Positions 17,236 through 26,940 of a stretch of 64,000 nt of DNA are shown here, piece by piece. A model generated the notes under the pieces. That model made no database searches, was not told where the DNA came from, and saw only the letters and a program-made list of their open reading frames with translations. The DNA is from JAGQRJ01 sp041402045. GTDB lineage: Bacteria; Planctomycetota; J058. The stretch is taken from the NCBI GenBank assembly GCA_041402045.1, contig JAWKSZ010000031.1:14645-78644 (forward strand). The letters run 5' to 3'. Positions within the stretch are counted from its first letter, which is position 1; each line of letters opens with the position of its first letter. Made by a program: the position numbers and the translations under genes.

Positions 17236-18424
17236 GCGCCCTGCGCGAGGGCGCGCCGGTAGTCGGCGGCGACCCGCCGCGCGACCTCCCGCGGGTCGTG
17301 CCAGCGCTCGACGAAGGCCCGGCTGCGCCGGCCCCAGGCGACGAGCTCCGCCCGCGGGAGCTCGAGCACCTGGCGCAGCCCCGCCTCGACGGTGTCCGGC
17401 GCCACGTTCAGCAGCGGGAGCTCCGCGCGCATGGCCGGAGGCAGGAAGCCCAGGTCGCCCTCGCGCAGGTAGCAGAGCACGGGTTTCCCCAGGGCCATGA
17501 CCTCCACCGCCAGGCCCCCGTACCACCCCGCGTAGAGCTGGTCGACGACGACGTCGGCCTCGGCGTAGCGCCGCAGGGCGTCGGGGTGGCTCAGGCCCTC
17601 GACCAGGACCAGCTCGAACTCGAGCCCCTGGCCCCGCAGGCGCTCGAGGGCGGCCAGGATCTCGGGGGTGCCCTTGGCCCGGCGGTGCGTCGGGGCGTGG
17701 GCGATCCGCAGCGGACCCGGGTGCTCCTGCCCGTAGACCGGGGTCAGGTCCGCGATCGAGATATTGCCGTAGGGCAGGAACTCCGCCTGCGGCGGGAGCA
17801 CGTGCAACAGGTCCGGGTTCAGCGCGTAGACCTTGGCGCAGTAGCGCGCCAGGAGCGCGATCTGCCGGCGCTTGAAGGCGTCGCTCGCGGGGAAGTAGTA
17901 GCGCTCGTCGACCTGGGTCGCGACGCTGACCGCGAAGTTCGCCCGGCAGTAGTCGCCCTGGCGCGCGTCGTCGCCCTGGTAGTGCACGAACAGGGTCCGC
18001 CCCAGGCGGCGATAGAGCTCGAGCTCGACCCGCTGCAGCGCGGCGGTGTAGACCGCGCGCAGGCGCCCGGCGACCCCGCGCCCGGGGACGCCCGGGGGCC
18101 AGGGGCCGAAGGGCGCGGCGAGGGTCGTGCCGAAGTTGAAGTGCACGACGTCGTGGTCCCGGGCCGCTCGCCAGATCGCGCGCAGGCGCTTGAGCTCGCG
18201 CAGGAGCGCGCTGTCGTCGGGCTCCCACAGCACCTCGTCCGCGGGGTAGCCGTAGCGGTTCGGCTCCAAGGTCCAGGAGCGGCTGTCCCAGCCCAGCGCG
18301 CGCAGGTTCGCCGAGAGCTCCTGCGGGTTGCCCCCACCGCGGTGGGGCAGTGCAGGACCTTGGGCGCGGCGCCGCGCTCCCGGCGCAGCCCGAGCGCGCC
18401 CGCGAGCCACGCGCGCACGCTCAC
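17232..18424 (-). CDS. Glycosyltransferase (GT4-like), one apparent frameshift
   Basis: About 397 residues once a frameshift is bridged. It starts at a GTG at 18424 (MSVRAWLAGALGL), overlapping the upstream epimerase stop by GTGA. The frame breaks near 18330-18335 in a G-run: the coding strand reads CCGCGGTGGGGGC, and one extra G restores CPTAVGGNPQELSANL. The rest is intact: HAPTHRRAKGTPEIL at the start of the C-terminal half and GWYGGLAVEVMALGKPV, which matches the nucleotide-sugar-binding E-x7-E region of retaining GT-B enzymes. It probably adds a sugar to the glycan exported by the neighbouring flippase. The frameshift is more likely a sequencing error than a mutation because both halves are well conserved. 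Confidence 0.85.
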
Positions 18425-19307
18425 CCCCCGGCCTCCTCGGCGGCGCGCAGGCGCGCGAGGCCGGTGGCCAGGTCGCAGGGCTCGACACCCAGCTCGCGCC
18501 GCAGGGCCCCACGTCGACCCGCACCTGCGCCGGCTCCCCCGGACGCGACGTGAAGCGGGGGCGCGCGCCGAAGCAGGCCCCGGCCGCCTCGGCCAGCTCG
18601 CGCAGGGTGACCGAGGCCGGGCCGGCGACGTTGAACGTCCCCTGGACCTCGCGCTCGAGGGCGGCCGCGACCGCCGCCGCCGCGTCCGCGACCCAGGTCG
18701 GCTGGATCCGCGGGCCGTCGGCGCCCTGGAGCGTGACCTCCCGCCCCTCGCGGACCCGGGCGATCACGTCGGGGACCAGGGCTTGGCCCCGCGCCCCGGG
18801 GCCGTAGACCCAGAACGGGCGCAGGATCGTGAGCGCGAGGTGCTCGGCGAAGGAGCGCGCGACCTCCTCCCCGCTGCGGCGCGACCAGCCGTAGAGCGCG
18901 GCTCCGGCGCCGGAGGCGAGCAGCGGCGCGTCCTCGCGCAGCGGCTCGCTCGCCGGCGCGTAGACCGAGCCCGAGCTGGCCACCACGGCGCGGGTCGCCC
19001 CGGCGCGGCGCGCGTAGCTCAGGGCGGTCGCCAAGGAGCCCACGTTGACCTGGAACACCTCCGCCGCCGACTCCGGCAGCGCGCGGTAGGCGTTGCCCTG
19101 GGCCAGGTAGACCAGCGCGTCGCAGCGCGCGGGCAGGCGCGGGTCGTCGGCGCTCCAGGGCCGCGCCAGGTCGAGCTCGACGCCCGCTTCGAGGCCGGGG
19201 CTCCCCCCGGGGCGCAGCACCCCCGTGACCTCGTGCCCCGCGGCGCGGAGCCGGGCCCAGGCCGCGCGCCCGATCAGCCCCCCGGCGCCGGTGAGCACGA
19301 CCCTCAC
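18421..19307 (-). CDS. NAD-dependent epimerase/reductase (SDR), frameshifted near the 3' end
   Basis: About 295 residues. The GTG start at 19307 overlaps the methyltransferase stop (GTGA). It begins VRVVLTGAGGLIGRAAW with the NAD(P) motif GAGGLIG. The Ser/Tyr region is visible as VVASSGSVYAP and LYGWSRRSGEE, in which the usual YxxxK is YGWSR, with Arg where Lys is expected. Near 18505-18512 a single missing base in a C-run breaks the frame. Restoring it gives VDVGALRRELGVEPCDLATG and a stop that overlaps the next gene's GTG, which argues for a sequencing error. It probably makes or reduces a nucleotide sugar for the adjacent glycosyltransferase. Confidence 0.82.
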
Positions 19308-20155
19308 GCCCCGCGCTCCCGCCGCAGGCGCACGGCGTAGAAGGCGGAGTTGGTCAGCGGGGGGAAGAAGGCGTCCACGACCTCCCCCACACGGTCGAGG
19401 CTGCGCTCCAGCGCCTCGCGGGTGAAATAGTGGAAGTGGTAGGGGTCGAGGGCCTCCCCCGCCGCGAGCTTGCGCTCGCGGGCGCGGATCGCGCGGTAGA
19501 GCCGGGCCAGGCGCAGGGGGTGCGCCGCCGCCGCGCGCAGCGCCTCGCGCAGCCCGAGGGCCCCGTGCTGCCCCGCGCGGTCGGCCAGGGCCTGGCGCGC
19601 CACCACGTCCGGGTCGTGCAGCCCGACCCAGAACAGGGCCAGCCCGTCCGGGGCCAGGACCTCCCCGACCTCTCGGGCGACCTGCTCCAGGTCCGGGAAG
19701 TGGTCCAGGCTGGTCGAGAACAGCAGGTAGTCGAAGCGCGGGCTCAGGTGCCGGTGCAGGCCCTCGAAGGTCCCGTTCACGAACAGGTAGTCCCGCTCGG
19801 GGACCTGGGGCAGCGGGTCCAGGCCGACGTAGGTCAGCGCCGGCGCGACGCGGCGCAGGTAGGGCGGGATCCGCGGCGAGATCCCGCAGCCCACGTCCAG
19901 GAGCGTGGGCTTGCCCGCCCGGGCGCGCCCAGCTTCGTTGGCCAGGACGTGGGTGGCCACGAAGCCCTCGAACTGGGCCATGACCGCGCGCACCGCGGGG
20001 TCGTGCCCGTCGTGGGTGTGGGTCTCGGCGTACTCGGGGAGGGACGCCTCCTGCTTGCTCAGCGCCGCCTCGTCGACGATCGCGTCGGTGCGCACGCTGC
20101 GGTGGAGCGCCCCCGTCGCGTCGCGGAACCCGGCCTCGGTCAGCTCGTAGCTCAT
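19304..20155 (-). CDS. SAM-dependent methyltransferase
   Basis: A 283-residue class I methyltransferase from the ATG at 20155. SAM motif I is LLDVGCGISPR at about residues 84-94, then YVGLDPLPQ (motif II acidic position) and FDYLLFSTSLDHFPDLEQV, typical of Methyltransf_11/23 proteins. The long N-terminal part (DGHDPAVRAVMAQFEGF) is unassigned. It is the first gene of the overlapping methyltransferase-epimerase-glycosyltransferase-flippase operon, so its likely substrate is a sugar or lipid-linked glycan. A promoter is expected in the 68-base gap after the GNAT gene, or the GNAT gene may belong to the same transcript. Confidence 0.88.
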   Translation of the reverse strand: MSYELTEAGFRDATGALHRSVRTDAIVDEAALSKQEASLPEYAETHTHDGHDPAVRAVMAQFEGFVATHVLANEAGRARAGKPTLLDVGCGISPRIPPYLRRVAPALTYVGLDPLPQVPERDYLFVNGTFEGLHRHLSPRFDYLLFSTSLDHFPDLEQVAREVGEVLAPDGLALFWVGLHDPDVVARQALADRAGQHGALGLREALRAAAAHPLRLARLYRAIRARERKLAAGEALDPYHFHYFTREALERSLDRVGEVVDAFFPPLTNSAFYAVRLRRERGA

Positions 20156-20223
20156 GCCCCTCGTGCGCGCCGCGCGCGCCTGGGGCAGAGCTTAGCAGGC
20201 ACACCACCCTGCGCCGCGGCGGC

Positions 20224-20724
20224 TCAGGGCAGGCGTCGTCCGCAGTAGACGTGGTCCACCCGGCGCCCGTCGAAGTCGGCGGCGTCGGGGAGCACGCCCC
20301 AGCGCGCGAAGCCCTCGGCCTCGAGCAGCCCCAGGCTCGCGGCGTTGTCGCCGAGCACGATCGCGAACACCACGTCGATCCCGAGGCCGGGGCAGCGCGC
20401 GAGGGCCGCCCGCAGGAGCGCCCGCCCGACCCCGGCCCGGCGGTGCCCGACGTCGACGTAGTAGCTGACCTCGGCGGCGCGCCGGGTCGCGTGGCGCCCG
20501 GGGCGGTGCGGGCTGAGGCTCGCCCAGCCGGCCAGCGCCCCCCCGCGCTCGGCGACCAGCAGCGGGTAGCGCCCGGGCGCGTGCTCGCGGAACCACGCCT
20601 CGCGAGAGGCGACGCTGACCGGCGCGGTGTCGGCGGTGGCCCCGGCGGCCACGGCCTGGTTGTAGATCGCCACGATCCCGGGGAGGTCCCTGGGGGCGGC
20701 GAGGCGAATCGTCGCTGCGCTCAC
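20224..20724 (-). CDS. GNAT N-acetyltransferase (phosphinothricin-acetyltransferase-like)
   Basis: A 166-residue GNAT protein. I chose the GTG at 20724 (VSAATIRLAAPRDLPGIVAIYN); the frame extends to 20760, but those residues look non-coding. Features of the Pat/Bar-like subfamily are visible: AIYNQAVA, the pattern R-x-x-WF-x-EH, YPLLVAERGG, GWASLSPHRPG and the acetyl-CoA loop RRAGVGRALLRAAL. Enzymes of this group acetylate small amines such as phosphinothricin or methionine sulfoximine, and most chromosomal copies have unknown substrates. It lies just upstream of the methyltransferase operon on the same strand. Confidence 0.88.
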   Translation of the reverse strand: MSAATIRLAAPRDLPGIVAIYNQAVAAGATADTAPVSVASREAWFREHAPGRYPLLVAERGGALAGWASLSPHRPGRHATRRAAEVSYYVDVGHRRAGVGRALLRAALARCPGLGIDVVFAIVLGDNAASLGLLEAEGFARWGVLPDAADFDGRRVDHVYCGRRLP

Positions 20725-20843
20725 CGGGCCATTGTGGGCCCGCCAGGCCCCGCGGTCCACGCCGACGCGGCCGCCCCGCGGCCGGCGCGCTATCGTGAGC
20801 GCATGCCCGCCCGTCCCCCCTTCAGCCGTTGGGAGCCCGTCGC

Positions 20844-22706
20844 ATGTGCGGCCTCGTAGGCGTCCTGCGCCTCGACGGGCGCCCCGTCGACGCCGCGGTC
20901 CTCGCGCGCATGCGCGACGCCCTCGCCCACCGCGGCCCCGACGACGCGGGGATCCACACCGCCGGCCCCCTGGGCCTGGCCCACCGGCGGCTGGCCGTGA
21001 TCGACCTCAGCGCCGCCGCGCACCAGCCTTTTCACAGCGACTGCGGGCGCTACGTGCTCGCCTACAACGGGGAGGTCTACAACTTCCGCGAGCTGCGCGC
21101 GGAACTCGAGGCCCTGGGCCGCAGCTTCCGCTCCCAGAGCGACACCGAGGTCGTGCTCCAGGCCTACGCCGAGTGGGGGCTGCCCGCGGTCGAGCGCTTC
21201 AACGGCATGTTCGCCTTCGCGCTGTGGGACGCCCAGGCGCGGGAGCTGGTGCTCGCCCGCGACCGCTACGGGATCAAGCCGCTCTACCTCAGCCGGCGCG
21301 GCGGCGCCTTCGCCTGCGCCAGCGAGGTCAAGGCGCTGCTCGCGCACCCCGACTTCGGCGCGCGGCTCGACGTCCCCGCGCTCTCCGAATACTTCACCTT
21401 CCAGAACCTGTTCAGCTCGCGCACGTTCTTCCAGGACGTGCGCCTGCTCCCGCCGGGCACGACCCTGGTGGTCCAGGCCGACGGGACCGAGCGCGCCCAG
21501 CGCTACTGGGACGTGCGCTTCAGCGACCGCGCCCCCGGGAGCTTCGAGGACTGCACCGAGGAGCTCACCCGGCGCTTCGAGGCCGCGGTCACCCGCCAGC
21601 TCGTGGCGGACGTGCCCCTGGGCAGCTACCTCAGCGGCGGGCTGGACTCGGCCTCGATCACCGCCGTCGCCAGCCGGGCGTTCCCCCGGCTGCACACCTT
21701 CACCTGCGGCTTCGACCTCAGCTCGGCCTCCGGCCTCGAGCTGGCCTTCGACGAGCGCGAGGTCGCCGAGGCGCTGGCGAACCAGTTCAAGACCGAGCAC
21801 TACCAGGTCGTGCTCCACGCCGGCGACATGGAGCACGTGCTGCCCCAGCTCGTGCGCAGCTTGGAGACGCCGCGGGTCGGGCAGAGCTACCCGAACCTCT
21901 ACGTGGCGAACCTGGCCAGCAAGTTCGTGACCTGCGTGCTCAGCGGCGGGGGCGGCGACGAGCTGTTCGCCGGCTACCCCTGGCGCTACTACCGCGGGGT
22001 CGAGGCCGGGCAGAGCTACCGCGACGCCTACTACGACTACTGGCAGCGCCTGCTCCCCGAGACCGACCGCGAGGCCTTCTTCCAGCCCGAGGTCTACCGC
22101 GAGCTGCGGGACCACGAGCCGCGCGCGGTGTTCGCCGAGGTCTTCGCCCAGAGCGGGATCGACGTCGAGACCCCCAGCGACGCGGTCAACGCCTGCCTCT
22201 ACTTCGAGATCAAGACCTTCCTCCACGGGCTGCTCGTGGTCGAGGACGCGCTGAGCATGGCGCGGGGGCTCGAGGCGCGGCTCCCGTTCCTGGACAACGA
22301 CCTGGTGGATCTGGCGCTGGCGATCCCCCCCGCCTACAAGCTGCAGAACCTGGCCGATAACGTCTCGGTCAGCGAGAACCTGCAAATGAAGCTCGTGCGC
22401 TACCGCAACGACCCCGGCGCCGACGGCAAGCGGGTGCTGCGCGCGAGCATGGAGCGCCTGCTCCCGGCCTCGGTCACCCGCGGGCGCAAGCAGGGGTTCT
22501 CGGCCCCGGACGCGTCGTGGTTCCGCGGCGAGAGCGTGGACTACGTGAACCGCCTCCTGCGCGACCCCGGCGCGCGGATCTACGCCTACCTCCAGCCCGG
22601 CTACGTGCAGCGCGTGCTCGACCTGCACTCGAGCGGCAAGGAGAATCGGCGCCTGTTCATTTGGGCGCTGCTGAACTTCGAGTGGTGGCTGCGCACCTTC
22701 GCCTGA
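20844..22706 (+). CDS. asnB: Asparagine synthase (glutamine-hydrolysing)
   Basis: A 620-residue protein starting at the ATG at 20844, which puts the catalytic Cys at position 2 (M-CGLVGVLRLDG); the open frame begins slightly upstream, but that would bury the nucleophile. The glutaminase domain shows RRLAVIDLSAAAHQP, NGEVYNFRELR and SDTEVVLQ. The synthetase domain has YLSGGLDSASI at about residue 263 and LSGGGGDELFAGYPW at about 367. Compared with the copy at 12401 it is closer to the AsnB_1 (asparagine synthase) type. It could supply asparagine or amidate a glycan; the nearby glycan genes favour the latter. Confidence 0.92.
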   Translation: MCGLVGVLRLDGRPVDAAVLARMRDALAHRGPDDAGIHTAGPLGLAHRRLAVIDLSAAAHQPFHSDCGRYVLAYNGEVYNFRELRAELEALGRSFRSQSDTEVVLQAYAEWGLPAVERFNGMFAFALWDAQARELVLARDRYGIKPLYLSRRGGAFACASEVKALLAHPDFGARLDVPALSEYFTFQNLFSSRTFFQDVRLLPPGTTLVVQADGTERAQRYWDVRFSDRAPGSFEDCTEELTRRFEAAVTRQLVADVPLGSYLSGGLDSASITAVASRAFPRLHTFTCGFDLSSASGLELAFDEREVAEALANQFKTEHYQVVLHAGDMEHVLPQLVRSLETPRVGQSYPNLYVANLASKFVTCVLSGGGGDELFAGYPWRYYRGVEAGQSYRDAYYDYWQRLLPETDREAFFQPEVYRELRDHEPRAVFAEVFAQSGIDVETPSDAVNACLYFEIKTFLHGLLVVEDALSMARGLEARLPFLDNDLVDLALAIPPAYKLQNLADNVSVSENLQMKLVRYRNDPGADGKRVLRASMERLLPASVTRGRKQGFSAPDASWFRGESVDYVNRLLRDPGARIYAYLQPGYVQRVLDLHSSGKENRRLFIWALLNFEWWLRTFA

Positions 22707-22838
22707 ACCCGCTCCGTGCGGATTCCACCCGCTCCCGGTTCCGCGGCTGAAAGCGGTCCGGAGGGGTGCGGCGCGGCGGCGCCGCGGCTTGGGCCGTGGC
22801 ACGGGGCCTGCATGCGTCAGGGGAACCCAGGAGGCCTC

Positions 22839-23369
22839 ATGCCCCGACTCCCTCAGCGCGCCGCCCACGCGGCGCTGTGCCTGACCCTGCTCCTCGTCGG
22901 CTGCTCCGAGCTCGTCGACGTGCGCACCCGCTCCGGGCGCACGAGCTTCGCCGTCGGCGAGACGGTGGTGATCCAGGTGTTCGAAGACGGTCGCCCGGTG
23001 ACCGACGCCACGCTCCAGGGCCTGCGCCTGCGCTGGAGCGTGCACAACCTCGACCAGGGCGGCGGCTACGTGGAGCTGGGGTATCACGCCCAGCTCGTGA
23101 CCGACGCCCTCGCCCCCGGGCGGAACCTCGTCGCGGTCGAGGTCGAGAACGACCCTGGCTACCGCCTCCCGCCCACCGGCGGGGACATCACGATCACGAT
23201 CACCGGCCCCACCCCGCCGCCGGCGACCCCCAGCTTCGCGCCCGACGCCGCGCCGAGCGCCAGCGCCAGCGGCGCCCCGGCGAGCGCCCCCGCCCCGGCG
23301 AGCCCCGACCCCGCCCCCGCCCCTGCGGCCCCCAGCGCCGGCCTCAGCGGGAGCCTGGGCGGCATGTAG
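22839..23369 (+). CDS. Small lipoprotein with Pro/Ala-rich tail
   Basis: A 176-residue protein from the ATG at 22839, preceded by AGGAGG. The signal peptide ends in a lipobox (LLLVGCSE, Cys about 23). The middle (residues 30-125) is an Ig-like beta region: FAVGETVVIQVFEDGRPVTD, then GRNLVAVEVENDPGYRLPP. The C-terminal 50 residues are a low-complexity Pro/Ala/Ser tail. Function unknown; probably a periplasmic or surface lipoprotein. It is the first of four same-strand genes reaching 30878. Confidence 0.72.
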   Translation: MPRLPQRAAHAALCLTLLLVGCSELVDVRTRSGRTSFAVGETVVIQVFEDGRPVTDATLQGLRLRWSVHNLDQGGGYVELGYHAQLVTDALAPGRNLVAVEVENDPGYRLPPTGGDITITITGPTPPPATPSFAPDAAPSASASGAPASAPAPASPDPAPAPAAPSAGLSGSLGGM

Positions 23370-23434
23370 CGCGGCCCGAGGCGGCGCCCCCCGCGCCGCG
23401 GGATCCCGTATCCTGGCCCCCTTCGGGGGGGCCC

Positions 23435-25450
23435 ATGGCGTCGAGCGCGAACGTCTCGTTCCTGATCATTGCCAGCAAGCGCAACCTGCTCCCGCGCACG
23501 CGCCTCGAGCGCTACGCGCGCGAGGCGGACGAGCAGGGGGTCGACCTCGCCGAATACCTCGTGCGGGAGGGCGTGCTCGAGCCCGACGAGGTGGTGCCGA
23601 TCGTGCGCGCCCGCGCGCGCCACGGGCGCACCTGCACCGGCTGCTCCCAGATCACCTACATGCTCCCAGGGGACACCCCCGGCGAGAAGGCCTGCGAGCA
23701 CTGCGGCGGAGCCCTGGCCGCCGGCCCCCCCACCCAGAGCCGCGCCCGGCCGGTGGTCGAGGCCGCGGGCGCCCCCCCGCCCCCGATCCCCGGCATGTCC
23801 GCGGTCGTGCGCGAGGAGGGCCTGGACGACCGCACGCCGGTCCCGAACGACCGCACCCCGACCCCGGACGATCGCACCCCGATCCCCGACGACCGCGACC
23901 CCTACCCGCCCCAGGCGGGGGCCCCGGCCTGGGCCGACCCCAACCCCTACGCCGCCTCCGAACCAGAGCCCGCCTACCCCGACGGGGGCTACGCGCCGCC
24001 GCCTCCGAACCACAGCCTGTGGGCGGAGGTGGGCAACCTCGTCCTCTACCCGGTGCGCACGCCCCACTCGATCGCGCTGGTGTGCCTGGGCGCCGTGCTC
24101 CTGGCCCTGGTCGGCGGCGCCGCGCGCTTCAGCGTGGGCGTCCTCGGCGTCGGCTGTTGCGGCCTGGCCGTCATGGGGATCTACGTGTGGATGTTCCTGA
24201 TCGACGTCACCCGCACCGGGATCTCCGGCGGCGAGGAGGTGCCCCCCTTCCCCGACTTCGACGTCGAGTCGGCGGTGGGCACCTTCGTGCGGGTCCTGAG
24301 CCTACAGATCGCCTGCTACCTCCCGGTGATCCTGCTCACCTGCGTGTCCCTGACCTTCGCCCGGGACGCGATCGCGTTCCTGATCGAGCGCAACTACCCC
24401 ACGATCGGCAGCGAGGCGCACCTGCTCAGCGGAGACGCCCAGCGGCTGAAGGGCCAGTCCGCGGCGGACGCGCTGCTCTACGACCTCGAGGGCGACCGGA
24501 TCGAGCTCAGCGGCCAGTGGACGATCCTCGGGCTCCTGGGCCAGGACGTGGGCGACGACACCGTCGACTTCCAGGACCTGCCCACGGGCACCGTGAACCA
24601 CGGCTTCCAGATCTACGACCTGGACCGGGTCGGCCGCGCCTTGTCCGGGAAGGTCACCGTGCTCGCGGCCTACGCCGACCCTCGGCGGAGGATCCTCAGC
24701 GCCCGCTGGCCGTTCACGATCCCGGAGGACGAGCGCAACGAAATGCACGAGCTCATGGTGGAGCACGAAGAGGAGCTGGGAGAGCTGGACGACTTCGGGT
24801 TCGGGCCGCTGCACAACCCGTTCGTCACGATCCGCTTCGCCAACAGCGAGGAGGCGTGGTTCCCTGCGCCGTTCGAGACCGAGCGGCGCTTCCCTCAGGT
24901 CTACGTGCTCGACCCCAGCGGCAAGATCGTGCGCCAGTACGACACCGGCGTCTACGACCAGAAGCTCTACGCCGACGTGCTGAGCCTCATGGCCGGGGGC
25001 GACGGCGACGCCTGGCCGACGTCGCTCCCGGGCCACGTCTACGTGACCCCCGGCGAGACGCCTCAGGGGAGCTCGAGCTCGTTCGTGCTCCTCCTGGGGA
25101 TCATGGGCCTGGCCGCGCTGTTCGGCCTGGTCTACTTCCCCATGGCCTACCTGCTCATGGTGCTCCACGACTCCCCCGCGAGCCCCTGGCTCTACCCCCT
25201 CGCCTTCCGCAGCATGCTCGCCGCGCCCGGGGACTACGCCGCGCTGCTCGTGATCGGCGTGGGGATCCTCGTGCTCTCCTGGGTGGCGCAGATCTTCCTG
25301 GGGGTCCTGTTCGCCTCCGCGCCCTGGTTCCTGCAGCTGCTCCTGGTCCAGGCCCCGGGCAACTTCCTCGCGTTCTACAGCCAGGTGGCGCTGTGCTACG
25401 CGGCCGGGCGGTTCTACTACTTGAATCAAGACCGACTCGCGGGACTCTGA
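23435..25450 (+). CDS. Multispanning membrane protein with N-terminal zinc-ribbon-like motif
   Basis: A 671-residue protein from the ATG at 23435. Residues 1-65 resemble a small helical domain (RLERYAREADEQGVDLAEYL), followed by a CTGC ... CEHC pair around residues 69-91 that could bind zinc. A proline-rich linker contains a repeated motif (DRTPVPNDRTPTPDDRTPIP). Transmembrane segments follow at about residues 210-260 and 290-310, then a soluble segment of about 230 residues (310-545) containing FPQVYVLDPSGKIVRQYDTG, and more transmembrane segments in the last 110 residues. The segment GGEEVPPFPDF resembles membrane proteins of the DUF4013 type. I cannot assign a function. Confidence 0.7.
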   Translation: MASSANVSFLIIASKRNLLPRTRLERYAREADEQGVDLAEYLVREGVLEPDEVVPIVRARARHGRTCTGCSQITYMLPGDTPGEKACEHCGGALAAGPPTQSRARPVVEAAGAPPPPIPGMSAVVREEGLDDRTPVPNDRTPTPDDRTPIPDDRDPYPPQAGAPAWADPNPYAASEPEPAYPDGGYAPPPPNHSLWAEVGNLVLYPVRTPHSIALVCLGAVLLALVGGAARFSVGVLGVGCCGLAVMGIYVWMFLIDVTRTGISGGEEVPPFPDFDVESAVGTFVRVLSLQIACYLPVILLTCVSLTFARDAIAFLIERNYPTIGSEAHLLSGDAQRLKGQSAADALLYDLEGDRIELSGQWTILGLLGQDVGDDTVDFQDLPTGTVNHGFQIYDLDRVGRALSGKVTVLAAYADPRRRILSARWPFTIPEDERNEMHELMVEHEEELGELDDFGFGPLHNPFVTIRFANSEEAWFPAPFETERRFPQVYVLDPSGKIVRQYDTGVYDQKLYADVLSLMAGGDGDAWPTSLPGHVYVTPGETPQGSSSSFVLLLGIMGLAALFGLVYFPMAYLLMVLHDSPASPWLYPLAFRSMLAAPGDYAALLVIGVGILVLSWVAQIFLGVLFASAPWFLQLLLVQAPGNFLAFYSQVALCYAAGRFYYLNQDRLAGL

Positions 25451-25479
25451 GCGGACGCCCGCGGGCGGGGAGGACGGGC

Positions 25480-26940
25480 ATGCGCTGGGTAGGCGGGTTG
25501 ATCGTGGTCGGGCTGGTGGCCTGCGCCTCGCCCGACGCGACGCCGTCGCCCGCGGAGCGCGCGGTGGCCCCCGTCGACTCGAGCGTCGGCGTGGCCCCGG
25601 TGGGCAGCGCGCTCGGCGCGGGGATCGACTCCCAGACCGCCTTCGCCGCGATCGACGCGGCCCAGGCCCGCGCGGACGCAGACTCCCCTGCCCCCGTCGA
25701 CTCGGGCACCCCCGCCGTCGTCGACTCGGGCGCGCCGGCGGTCGTCGACTCGAGCACCCCCGCCGCCGTGGACTCCGAGGACCCCGACGACGTGCCCGAC
25801 GCGCTGGGTCCGCGCTTCGCCCTCGAGCTCGAGCGCGCCCCGGGCGAGCCCCTGCCCTGGCCGGAGGACCTCGCCTCGCGCCACCTGAGCAGCTCCCTGC
25901 GCCCGGTCGGGCGCTCGGTCGCCGCGGCGAGCTCCGCGACCTCTGCCCCCGAGGCCTCGGTGATCCGGGTGCGGGTGAGCTGGCGGATCGAGCCCGACCG
26001 CGACTACGGGTTCGACCCGCTCAGCGCGCACACCGCGAGCGTGGTCGACGCCTTCGCCAGCCCGCCCCTCGTCGCGGCCCCCGAGCGCTTCGCCTTCGCG
26101 CGCCTGCGCTGGGGCGACCCGGCCCTCGCCCCTCAGGGCGGGGTGTGCGTGACCCCGGACCGCGCTTTGATCACGACCCTCCGCGCGACCTCGGTCAACG
26201 CGTCGGCCGAGACCGGCCGGATCCTGCTCCAGGTCCTGCCCGACCCCGAGGACCCCCGGCGTCTGGCGCTGGGGCTCGAGGTCCACGGCCCCGGCCCCAC
26301 CGGGGCGCAGGTCCACGAGTTCGTGCACCTCCAGCCCGGTCCGCCGGGGGCGAGCTGCCGGCTGTGGGTGCCCGACCTGCTCGCGGGGGGCCGCCAGGAC
26401 CTGGGCGGGTTCGAGATCACCGTCGAGCTCCTGGGCCTCGGCACCCTGGACTCGATCCCGCCCCTGAGCCTGCCCGACGACCCCGAGGGCCCCGAGCCTC
26501 CCCCGGGTCCGCCGCCCACGCCGCTGGACGTCGAGCCCCCGCGCCGCGCCCTGCTCGAGGCCGGGAGCGTGCACCCCCTGCTCGCGGACCTGGCCTGGAC
26601 GGCGCCGGCCTCGTGGGTGCGCGAGCTGGTCGAGCCGCTCCAGGATCCAACCGCGGCGGACCTCGCCCGGGCCGCCTGGGGCCGGGTCACCGACCCCGAC
26701 GGCCCGGCCTGGACCCGCGCGCTGTGCGACCGCCACGCGGGCGCCCTGGCCCTGCGCCCGGCGCGGCTGCAGGCGCTCCTGCTCGAGACCTCCGACCCCG
26801 ACACCTGGACCCAGGCGATCCGCGAGGCCAACCGGGCCTTGCTCCAGGACTCGCAGACCGAGGTCCGCGTGCGGGCTGCGCGCTTCCTGGGCCCTGACGT
26901 GCCCGCGGACTACGACCCGTATCGCCGGAGGACCCGGTGA
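25480..26940 (+). CDS. Lipoprotein with repetitive Ser/Asp/Pro linker
   Basis: A 486-residue protein from the ATG at 25480, preceded by GGGGAGGACGG. The lipobox is VVGLVAC (Cys about 15). Residues 60-110 hold a repeat of the form VDSGTPAV-VDSGAPAV-VDSSTPAA, a flexible spacer away from the membrane. The remaining 370 residues have no recognised domain; a proline-rich interruption (PDDPEGPEPPPGPPPTP) divides them, and the last 120 residues look helical. Its stop codon overlaps the GTG start of the next gene (GTGA), so the two are probably co-translated. Confidence 0.72.
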   Translation: MRWVGGLIVVGLVACASPDATPSPAERAVAPVDSSVGVAPVGSALGAGIDSQTAFAAIDAAQARADADSPAPVDSGTPAVVDSGAPAVVDSSTPAAVDSEDPDDVPDALGPRFALELERAPGEPLPWPEDLASRHLSSSLRPVGRSVAAASSATSAPEASVIRVRVSWRIEPDRDYGFDPLSAHTASVVDAFASPPLVAAPERFAFARLRWGDPALAPQGGVCVTPDRALITTLRATSVNASAETGRILLQVLPDPEDPRRLALGLEVHGPGPTGAQVHEFVHLQPGPPGASCRLWVPDLLAGGRQDLGGFEITVELLGLGTLDSIPPLSLPDDPEGPEPPPGPPPTPLDVEPPRRALLEAGSVHPLLADLAWTAPASWVRELVEPLQDPTAADLARAAWGRVTDPDGPAWTRALCDRHAGALALRPARLQALLLETSDPDTWTQAIREANRALLQDSQTEVRVRAARFLGPDVPADYDPYRRRTR

